Of a stretch of 64,000 bases of DNA, positions 46,501 through 52,547 are shown in pieces. Below the pieces are notes generated by a model. That model was not told the DNA's origin. It was given only the letters and a program-made list of their open reading frames with translations, and searched no databases. Positions within the stretch are counted from its first letter, which is position 1, and each line of letters opens with the position of its first letter. Source of the stretch: Candidatus Latescibacterota bacterium (GTDB taxonomy: Bacteria; Krumholzibacteriota; Krumholzibacteriia; WVZY01); NCBI GenBank assembly GCA_011772205.1, contig WVZY01000026.1, forward strand, positions 23,631-87,630. Direction: 5' to 3'. The position numbers and the translations under genes were made by a program.

Positions 46501-46687
46501 TTCAAAAAATAAGGAAGATGCATTTCGACTTTCGGCGGTAGCCCGTTGTGCCGCTCTGTATGAAAAGAAAGAAGACTATAAAAAGGCAATTCTCGCTTAT
46601 AAGGACTTGGTCCGGAATGCAAAGGATCCCGAGCTGGTCGTAGCAGCGCAGGAGCGTGTGTCACAGCTCGAAGCATTTGCCAAGTAA
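43550..46687 (+). CDS. Exported 1045-residue TPR protein
   Basis: A long repeat protein with a signal peptide (MFRLSLNPSYKLLALACAAL). At least 15 tetratricopeptide-like helix pairs are visible, for example ALELFKKAENEDDKGPFADD, FLEAAEEFRRVVSQFPSYSA and AIDFTAVIDEGGSDEMALAS, with characteristic large-small spacing of about 35 residues. Such proteins scaffold complexes in the periplasm; the location between a barrel gene and TolQ genes suggests it links the two membranes or binds the peptidoglycan-facing partner, like CpoB/YbgF. ATG at 43550 follows AAGGAG, rather than an upstream GTG at 43544. It has no catalytic domain. Confidence 0.85.
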   Translation: MFRLSLNPSYKLLALACAALIMPSALSFALPSSATGDDESVDGSSMVTLTKIGMELDWTRLLPTSERRDSLGSLERAIEELLDAGVPSEQRTAAYYLSAEIHYALKDFREALELFKKAENEDDKGPFADDAGFLRIVSMEADGRDNDAAKEWDRWIKRYRKSPLLSEVLLAKSWNAIRRDTLREASIVLADLEARFPFMREDQRVLLAKSTIAYLNGLPSEADSILGSESNTAAAFYLRALCFETRGEMLEAASLYQRVYERFPESTLRDYAMLAKANIFLISKAYKSAVEEFARVIDSATNEDVRAEAELRRATCMFLDGDAESGTAFLREVTERYRGKSYAARAQLLLGEVLVFRSMHEEAILEFNRVLTDYFEHELAASAQYRVGRCLDELGRHNEATSAYQLVVSGYPLAPQAPAAAYLAGAGLLEQARPKAAIPYFQLVLDRYAQDQGDSTIVFASLEHQELVEASLCLLELSYHKLGNMGQLSGVPHLMLLKMPPSNSQWRAYSLLIDADALAAQARFDEAQDVLETLIDEFPEHEIGISANRLLAWTYAQQGRDDMAIQIEERMLARYASHGSTEHLSTAYLHKAHILFNKKAYEDAAATYDDFIRRYPSHPDHLLALYQSGLCYYRLEQNGDAVDRWERVVAVDPSAEIAERAWVRAGDLYFHAEYYDDAKRCYQGLLDNFSGSRAAALGVLRLAQCEFNAGRDREALELYSEVANRFPGTGVAREAERGMEMSLYRLGQQEDGSKVLGELVEKYPKSAFAADAQFEIAMRHYQADEFLEAAEEFRRVVSQFPSYSAADRAHFLMAESYNKGNSIDDAKVAYEQFLIFFPKSELRSTVHFRLGSIRFGDGEYMGAAIDFTAVIDEGGSDEMALASLFNLALCKKLLGEIDEAQAALEKYREQHPEDDKRAAEVAYQLGDLHETAGRMDMAVKEYKLALSSKPSSDLKIELYYRLGVCYEQLEDINSAINAYNKAMASKNKEDAFRLSAVARCAALYEKKEDYKKAILAYKDLVRNAKDPELVVAAQERVSQLEAFAK

Positions 46688-46713
46688 CGCACACGTCGAA
46701 AAGGAGTGTCACA

Positions 46714-47442
46714 ATGTTATCTGAGTTCAATTGGATGGAGGCGACCGGCAGTAGCTGGATTTTCTTGGTCCTTGTAGGTTGCAGTATCATCACCCTAGGT
46801 ATCGCACTCGAGCGAGCCTATTATTTCTGGAAGCGGACGGGAAAGCCAGATGAGACTCTCGCTCAATGCTTGAAGAAGATCAAGAGCGGAGATATCAAAG
46901 CGGCAGCTTGGGCTTGCGAATCGAGCGAACATCCAATGGGATCTGTTGCCAGGGAATTGTTCCAAAAAGTTGGAGAGCATCTGGCGTCATTGGAAGAGCG
47001 CATGCAGATCGCGCTGAGCCAGCAAAAGCTCTTACTGGAGAAAAATCTGAACATTCTAGGAACCATGGCCGCTATTGCGCCTTTGATTGGATTATTGGGC
47101 ACAGTATGGGGGATCATGCGTGCCTTTCACGATATGGCTCAGACCGGTTCAGCGGCGCCTACCGTTGTTGCGGCTGGTGTAGCTGAAGCGCTTGTTACGA
47201 CAGCAGCCGGTTTGGTGGTAGCCGTACCGGCGTTAATACTGTACAACAATTTTTCCCGGCGCATGAACGTGATGCTCACAATAGCGGAGAACCATACACG
47301 CACGATCAAAGGTGCCTTGCAGAGTGTGGAGGCGAGCGCTGGAGCTGAGGATCGCCGTCGCAGTGAATCGGATGGGACTTCCAAAAGCTACGAGTCACGG
47401 GAGAGTTCAAAAACCACCGAAACCCCGGAGCTCGTTAGATAG
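46714..47442 (+). CDS. TolQ/ExbB proton-channel protein
   Basis: A 242-residue inner-membrane protein of the MotA/TolQ/ExbB family. One N-terminal hydrophobic segment and two later ones enclose IAPLIGLLGTVWGIMRAF and AGVAEALVTTAAGLVVAVPA, which hold the conserved small-residue and Thr positions of the proton path. With TolR and a TonB-like protein it would convert the proton gradient into movement that drives an envelope function. AAAGGAG precedes the ATG. It begins 26 bp after the TPR gene and is followed closely by two TolR genes. Confidence 0.9.
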   Translation: MLSEFNWMEATGSSWIFLVLVGCSIITLGIALERAYYFWKRTGKPDETLAQCLKKIKSGDIKAAAWACESSEHPMGSVARELFQKVGEHLASLEERMQIALSQQKLLLEKNLNILGTMAAIAPLIGLLGTVWGIMRAFHDMAQTGSAAPTVVAAGVAEALVTTAAGLVVAVPALILYNNFSRRMNVMLTIAENHTRTIKGALQSVEASAGAEDRRRSESDGTSKSYESRESSKTTETPELVR

Positions 47443-47453
47443 AGGTAAGAGGC

Positions 47454-47867
47454 ATGATCTTTCATGGAAAATCAAGACAATCGGAAAATGGCGTGCACGA
47501 AGTCAACATGACTCCGTTGATCGATGTCTCGCTGGTTTTGGTCGTCATGCTGCTGATCGCCACTCCACTGGCTTTCGAGTCGAGTATCGCTGTGCGCAAA
47601 GCCCGGACGAGCGCCAAAGCCGCAGAAAAGAAGAAAGTTGAGGAACGGATCGAGCTCTATGTGGTGTCGGAGGATAGCGTCAAAGTGAACCGGCAGCTGG
47701 TGGCGAGGAGCGAATTGACACGAACGCTCCAACCGCTGCTCGCAACGAATGCAAGTCGAATCGTCGTGATCAATTGCAGCGACGGAGTGTCTCACGGTTC
47801 CTTCGTTGATGTACTCGATCAGGCTAAAATTTCAGGGGCAGCGGAAATCGCTGTTATAGGTAAATAA
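47454..47867 (+). CDS. TolR/ExbD protein (first copy)
   Basis: A 137-residue single-pass inner-membrane protein. A short cytoplasmic tail leads to MTPLIDVSLVLVVMLLIATP, the transmembrane helix whose Asp (in LIDV) is needed for proton flow. A charged periplasmic domain follows. It differs clearly from the second copy (47869), so the motor may use a pair of unlike partners. Located 11 bp after TolQ and 1 bp before the second copy. Confidence 0.9.
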   Translation: MIFHGKSRQSENGVHEVNMTPLIDVSLVLVVMLLIATPLAFESSIAVRKARTSAKAAEKKKVEERIELYVVSEDSVKVNRQLVARSELTRTLQPLLATNASRIVVINCSDGVSHGSFVDVLDQAKISGAAEIAVIGK

Positions 47868-47868
47868 T

Positions 47869-48294
47869 ATGAAGCGCCGTTTCATGGAAGAAGCTCCTCT
47901 TGTGGCCGGCATCAATGTGACGCCAATCATAGATGTAGCATTGGTGCTCGTGATAATCTTGTTGATAACGGCACCGATTATCACCGCCATAAAAATGGAT
48001 ATCAATCTTCCGCAGGCAAAGACGAGAAGCGTCGAAGATGAGATTCGCTTGAGCATTACGTTGGGAAAGAACGGGGATCTGGCCGTTGATGATGTGAAGA
48101 TCTCTCAATACGATTTGATTCCTATGCTGAACAAGCGAATTTCCGAAGCATCGAAGGACGATATTTTGGTGGTCGTGCGTGCCGACTCTGAAATCCCTTA
48201 CATAAGGATTCGAGAAGTCATAAAAGATGCAAAATCTGCTGGCGCGAAGCGCATAGCGATCGCAACGCGCCATCGGGGCAAGGAGAAGCCGTGA
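47869..48294 (+). CDS. TolR/ExbD protein (second copy)
   Basis: A 141-residue homologue of the preceding gene. INVTPIIDVALVLVIILLIT holds the Asp-bearing helix, and the periplasmic part is DLAVDDVKISQYDLIPMLNK with DDILVVVRADSEIPYIRIRE, closer to standard ExbD/TolR. Its stop shares bases with the GTG start of the TonB-like gene (GTGA), evidence of coupled translation. Two consecutive unlike TolR genes are found in some envelope motors. Confidence 0.9.
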   Translation: MKRRFMEEAPLVAGINVTPIIDVALVLVIILLITAPIITAIKMDINLPQAKTRSVEDEIRLSITLGKNGDLAVDDVKISQYDLIPMLNKRISEASKDDILVVVRADSEIPYIRIREVIKDAKSAGAKRIAIATRHRGKEKP

Positions 48295-49238
48295 AAGCTG
48301 CGCATTTGAGCTTGGAAATGGCTACCATTAAAATCCGAACTCAACGGCTAATAGCAGTTAGCTTCGGGCTCCATTTGTTGTTGTTCCTGTGGTTCACGCT
48401 TATCCCAAAAATAACTCAAGAGGAATTGACATTAACAGAGATCACATGGATTGAACCAGTGCAATCAGCTCCTCCATCTCTCCCTGTCTTGATTGCCAAA
48501 ACCGAATTAGCGGAGATAGAAAATGTTCCCTTGGAAAAACCATCTGTTCACGAAAAGCGCGAGCATTTCAAGCGCGAACACCCACTTGCCGATGTTGTAC
48601 TGGAGCCCCAATCACAAGAAGTGGTGGAGGACAAGCTCAAGGAGCGTCTGGCCGTGCTGCAGCGCAAAAAAACTGATAAGCCCTCAAAGGTCGTGGCTCT
48701 GACGCCTTCCAGCCCTGTTGGGAGGCCGACACTGGCAGGATTTGCAAACGAAGCACGTTCGAAGGATCGCCCAAAAGATCTGACTCGTCATAAGCCGACT
48801 GGATCTGCGCCGGTCGAGCTGAAGCGTTCGCCCGAGAAAATTCAGCGATCGACGATGCTGGCAACACCGATACCGGAGAAAACGGTCAAACCGGTCGAAT
48901 CAGATAAACCCGATACGCAAGCTCAGCGAACCATAGCCGGAGCATCCCTCACGGGACCGGTTGCCGACCGACCGCTCATTTCTTTCACCAAGCCCGAGTA
49001 TCCGGATTGGGCGAAGCAGGAGGCTGTCGAAGGGTCGGTTACCATATATTTCGTCGTCCTGCCAGATGGACGGGTCAAAGAGAATGTAATGGTACAGAAA
49101 ACTTCAGGATTCGGTGATTTCGATGAGAACGCCATCAATGCACTTCTTGCTTGGCGCTTTGAACCTATGAAGAAAGGTACAGTAGGTGAGCAGTGGGGTA
49201 CGATTACATTTCATTACCGCCTGAGCGATTCTTATTAG
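48291..49238 (+). CDS. TonB-like energy-transducing protein
   Basis: A 315-residue protein. A transmembrane helix (LIAVSFGLHLLLFLWFTLIP) near residues 20-38 anchors it. A long charged, proline-containing linker spans the periplasm, about 180 residues. The C-terminal 90 residues are the TonB fold: PEYPDWAKQEAVEGSVTIYF, VLPDGRVKENVMVQKTSGFG, FDENAINALLAWRFEPMKKG. It should contact an outer-membrane partner, plausibly the barrel protein of this run, but no TonB box was identified. GTG at 48291 overlaps the preceding stop; ATG at 48318 is an alternative start. Confidence 0.9.
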   Translation: MKAAHLSLEMATIKIRTQRLIAVSFGLHLLLFLWFTLIPKITQEELTLTEITWIEPVQSAPPSLPVLIAKTELAEIENVPLEKPSVHEKREHFKREHPLADVVLEPQSQEVVEDKLKERLAVLQRKKTDKPSKVVALTPSSPVGRPTLAGFANEARSKDRPKDLTRHKPTGSAPVELKRSPEKIQRSTMLATPIPEKTVKPVESDKPDTQAQRTIAGASLTGPVADRPLISFTKPEYPDWAKQEAVEGSVTIYFVVLPDGRVKENVMVQKTSGFGDFDENAINALLAWRFEPMKKGTVGEQWGTITFHYRLSDSY

Positions 49239-49252
49239 CAACTGGAGAAGAT

Positions 49253-50251
49253 ATGATGGAGCGTAGATACATGAGCGCATTTCGACCTCGGCGTCTCGGA
49301 ACGTCCATAGCGACAGCGTTGTTTATCATTGCAGCGATCTCAGGTGGATTAGCTGCAGAAGAGCAAGCAAAAAAAGCAAAGACCGAAGCACAAGCCGCAC
49401 AAGATTCGACCATGAAACTGCGTGGTGGCGAGGAGGGGACCGTATTCAAGAGCTTGAAAATCGAAGGTGAAGATCGCATCAGGATCAAGTTCGAACGCCC
49501 TGAATTGATCCTTAGCTTGGAACCTGGAACGGCACCTGGTTTGGAATGGAAGAGCATTCATGCTGTGCTTGATCGCGATATGTTGGATTTTTTCACCCCA
49601 TTCCTTGCCAGGTCAGCGGGTGTGCGGCGGCAGTGCTTTGCAAGACCGTGGCTAGATCATTTGTCGACCAATGGCGTCGCTCGTTTTCGACCTGCGCTCG
49701 AGGGCGTTGACCGATGGCGGTTACTGGTGGCCAATTCGAAAGGAGAAACCGTAGCTAGTTTCGAGGGCAAAGGCAAACCGCCCAAGGAAATTGTCTGGGA
49801 TGGACGCTCTCTCGAGGGGAAGCCTGTTCCACCTGGATTGGTGTATTCCTATGTCCTCGAGGCGTACGATCGCGCAGGTAATAAGAGGAATTTTGTCGGG
49901 GATGGATTCGAACTACCTTCATACATGGTCAACTTGCCCGAGGGTTTGATGATGTTGTTCTCTGGTGAAGAGCTTTCGAGGTCGCAGAGAGGCCCTTACG
50001 GGGCAGCCGCACCTCCGCCGGAGATCTTGCTCGAGGTGGCGAATTACTTGAACCAGGAGCAGGGCATAGACGCCTCTGTTCGCATCGAAGTATCCGCACG
50101 GACGTTCGATGATGCGAATCGTCTAGCCAAAGAAATCATCGAGCAGTTGACACCCATCCTTCTTGGTGATGTCCTTCGGGTTCAGCCGGTAACAAACATT
50201 CAGCCGGACGCTCCGGAACAAGGTACTATCGCAGTGGTTGTTACTCGGTAG
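49253..50251 (+). CDS. Exported protein with FlgD-like domain and C-terminal OmpA/SIMPL-like sheet
   Basis: A 332-residue exported protein, last of the run. A signal peptide after RRYMSAFRPRRLGT is followed by a beta-rich part. A FlgD-like Ig sandwich then appears: WRLLVANSKGETVASFEGKG, PPKEIVWDGRSLEGKPVPPG, YSYVLEAYDRAGN. This is nearly the same series of motifs as at the C-terminus of the barrel protein (42260). The C-terminal 80 residues (DASVRIEVSARTFDDANRLA and LRVQPVTNIQPDAPEQGT) resemble an OmpA-type alpha/beta unit, but the identity is unclear. ATG at 49253 follows GGAG. It could be a periplasmic partner of the motor. Confidence 0.75.
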   Translation: MMERRYMSAFRPRRLGTSIATALFIIAAISGGLAAEEQAKKAKTEAQAAQDSTMKLRGGEEGTVFKSLKIEGEDRIRIKFERPELILSLEPGTAPGLEWKSIHAVLDRDMLDFFTPFLARSAGVRRQCFARPWLDHLSTNGVARFRPALEGVDRWRLLVANSKGETVASFEGKGKPPKEIVWDGRSLEGKPVPPGLVYSYVLEAYDRAGNKRNFVGDGFELPSYMVNLPEGLMMLFSGEELSRSQRGPYGAAAPPPEILLEVANYLNQEQGIDASVRIEVSARTFDDANRLAKEIIEQLTPILLGDVLRVQPVTNIQPDAPEQGTIAVVVTR

Positions 50252-50298
50252 CCCGCGAAACTGAGAACATTCAACCTTGATGCGTCAAAAATGAACGG

Positions 50299-50396
50299 TA
50301 GGCGTGTCTCGTTCACCCCTCGGCTCATGGTCCTCGCGCGCATCTAAAGTTATAGCGCGCTGCGGAAATCGCCTCGGGGTGAACGAGACACGCCTA
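50299..50396. repeat. Long hairpin repeat, copy 2 (21-bp perfect stem, conserved core)
   Basis: Arms at 50299-50319 and 50376-50396 are perfect inverted repeats of 21 bp. The 56-bp core at 50320-50375 is nearly identical, over about 53 bp, to the reverse complement of the core of copy 1 (2729-2788). The stem sequences of the two copies are unrelated. It stands 47 bp after the last gene of the envelope operon and 70 bp before the stop of a convergent radical SAM gene. Confidence 0.8.
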
Positions 50397-50466
50397 ACAC
50401 CTTGAATTATGTTAAGGATAAAGCAGCTTACGAGATAAGTCGCAGCAATTCTTAGACGGATCAAGG

Positions 50467-51504
50467 CTAATACGCTTCGTCTCCAAGCTGGCTGGAGAGA
50501 TATTGCCGGTCCTCTTCGGTGCGGACGAAAACGCCGATGTTGCCCAATCTCACGTTCTCCAGTCCCAGTGATTTGATCCTTTTATATGCCTCTACCATTT
50601 TCTCAATGGTAGGTGTCTGGTAATCGCGCATTCGATACTCCGGGAAAAACGCCAGAACGGTAAACGGGATAGTGCGATCAACTTTTTCGATCAGGCGGGC
50701 GATGTTGACTAATTCGTCTCCCTCGACAAGATTCGGGATATAGAGGGAGAGGACTTCGAGCACGAATCCGCGTTTGACCATTTCTTCCGGCAGGTGCAGA
50801 ATACTTTCGTTCGTGCATCCGGTGAGCCACTTGTGCGTCCGGGGATCGAAGGCCTTGATATCCAACCAGAAGGCATCCACGCCTGACTCCTGCAGATAAT
50901 CGAGATTCCGCGATGTGAGGCCGTACCCATTGGTCTCGATCAACACCCATAGTTTCGTTCGATCCTTGATGAGCCGGGTACATTCTCCATAGAACTCGGG
51001 AAGACAAGTCAAGTCTCCACCCGTGAACGCCACGATATTTCGTGCCGGGCCAAAGCCCTGTGGGCTCAGAACAACCGATTCCGGCGGGGTGACGCCGGGG
51101 CACGAGTCGGATCTCTTGTCGTTCACAATGCAGCTTCCACAGCACCTGCAGCTCTCGGATGCGTGCCATGCGGTTGCTCTTTCTCTGGGTTCGTGCAATG
51201 TTACCTGCTTATCGTAGGCGATGGCTTGCTCCAGAATCTGTTCCGGCGACTGCCATTGGCCTTTCGCCTCCTGGCTGAAATACCAGGAGTGGCATTTTCT
51301 GCACGACAAGTTGCAGCCGGACTGATAGATGGACAGGTAGTTTTCAGGTCTGGAAAGGTGAACGGCGCTTATGAGGCGCTGAAGGCTGCCTTCATGCTTT
51401 CTCAAAGTTGCAACGCAAGCCACGCTTCTTTTCCCGTTGACTTCTACGGCACAGCTTCCCGGCTTGAAGCCCTGGGCAACGAGTTTGCAATCAACTTTAG
51501 TCAT
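50467..51504 (-). CDS. Radical SAM protein (pyruvate-formate-lyase-activating-like)
   Basis: A 345-residue protein. YQSGCNLSCRKCHSWYFSQ carries C-x3-C-x2-C for the SAM-binding cluster. Between it and the SAM-binding AFTGGDLTC there is an extra Cys-rich insertion (CRCCGSC) that may hold another cluster. ETNGYGLTSRNLDYL and LDIKAFDPRTHKWLTG follow, as in activase-like radical SAM enzymes. The protein is longer at the N-terminus (55 residues) than standard activases. Its ATG is 3 bp after the stop of a related gene, so the two are cotranscribed. No glycyl-radical enzyme is nearby. Confidence 0.8.
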   Translation of the reverse strand: MTKVDCKLVAQGFKPGSCAVEVNGKRSVACVATLRKHEGSLQRLISAVHLSRPENYLSIYQSGCNLSCRKCHSWYFSQEAKGQWQSPEQILEQAIAYDKQVTLHEPRERATAWHASESCRCCGSCIVNDKRSDSCPGVTPPESVVLSPQGFGPARNIVAFTGGDLTCLPEFYGECTRLIKDRTKLWVLIETNGYGLTSRNLDYLQESGVDAFWLDIKAFDPRTHKWLTGCTNESILHLPEEMVKRGFVLEVLSLYIPNLVEGDELVNIARLIEKVDRTIPFTVLAFFPEYRMRDYQTPTIEKMVEAYKRIKSLGLENVRLGNIGVFVRTEEDRQYLSSQLGDEAY

Positions 51505-51507
51505 GGC

Positions 51508-52515
51508 TCAATAGCATGTGCGGGGAATGTACCTTTTTAGAGTGCAGTTGTCATTGGTGGGGCAGCTGCTACAATTCCGCGGGTGCGTTTCGCATCTTTG
51601 CTCCTGTGCATACGCAGCCGCTACCCTCGCACCGGCCCTATTGTAGCTGGATTCTGGTGTGCCGCCAACGCTGCGGATTCGCCCGGGTAGATCCGTAACG
51701 CCTGACCATGTCGCGTTCCTCAGCCGGGCTTTAGAGGCCAGTTCAATGCACCTCATCATGAGCGTCCGGGAGGCTCCCGGATGATCATCCAGGATGTAGT
51801 TGGGCCGGAAAGCCAGAAAGCAGACGGGGAGATTCTCCGATATGTTTGCCAAAAACCGGCAGAGGAACTCAATGTCCTCTTCATTCACTCCTGGTATGAC
51901 GAGGATCCGGTATTCCCACAATTTTTCCGGCGCTCTCCTGGCCACCGTTTCGGCATTGCGCAGAACAGGATCAACAGGTGATCCAGTGAGGGCCCGGTGA
52001 GTTTCGTCATAATAGGCCTTGATGTCGAAAGTGATGGAAGTCGTTAAATCGAGGACTCTCTCGAGCGAAGCTTCCGTCATGAAACCGTTCGTGTCGAAAT
52101 TCACTTTACAAGAGGGATCGAGCTTCCTGGCTTCGGCGACGACTTTCTCGATGTATGGCAAATGGATCGTGGATTCACCCCCGGAGAAAAAGATCCTGTC
52201 TGCACCCATGGCTTTTCCGGCGAGGGAGCGGATCATACGAATGGCTTCCGCAGCAAGTCGTTCGGGTGCGACATACCCGTCAATGCGCATTCCGTTGTCG
52301 GGATATTGTGAAATGGACCAGTTCTGACAGTTGAGGCATTTGAAGTTGCAGCCGGACATGAAGATTGTGTAGCTCTCGGGAGGGGCCGGATGCAGTGTTC
52401 GTGAGGCGACTTCCGGTATTAGCACGCGGCAGACGCCCTTTTCGCCTGCCAGGCGGTCTACCTTGCATCGGTGTTCACAGAGCTCGCAGGAGGTAAGTTC
52501 ATGGAGATAATCCAT
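51508..52515 (-). CDS. Radical SAM protein with AmrS-type N-terminus
   Basis: A 335-residue protein. CELCEHRCKVDRLAGEKGVC at the N-terminus is the Cys-rich pattern that precedes the radical SAM domain in the AmmeMemoRadiSam family. SGCNFKCLNCQNWSISQ (C-x3-C-x2-C) follows, then FFSGGESTIHLPY, NFDTNGFMTEASL and FDIKAYYDETHRALTG. The C-terminus adds another Cys cluster, NCSSCPTNDNCTLKRYIPRTC. Its substrate is unknown. Neither a MEMO nor an AMMECR1 gene lies in the window, which weakens a direct AmmeMemoRadiSam assignment. First of two coupled genes. Confidence 0.8.
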   Translation of the reverse strand: MDYLHELTSCELCEHRCKVDRLAGEKGVCRVLIPEVASRTLHPAPPESYTIFMSGCNFKCLNCQNWSISQYPDNGMRIDGYVAPERLAAEAIRMIRSLAGKAMGADRIFFSGGESTIHLPYIEKVVAEARKLDPSCKVNFDTNGFMTEASLERVLDLTTSITFDIKAYYDETHRALTGSPVDPVLRNAETVARRAPEKLWEYRILVIPGVNEEDIEFLCRFLANISENLPVCFLAFRPNYILDDHPGASRTLMMRCIELASKARLRNATWSGVTDLPGRIRSVGGTPESSYNRAGARVAAAYAQEQRCETHPRNCSSCPTNDNCTLKRYIPRTCY

Positions 52516-52547
52516 GTTGTAGCTTGCGTGCGTTTGAAAGACGCAGC

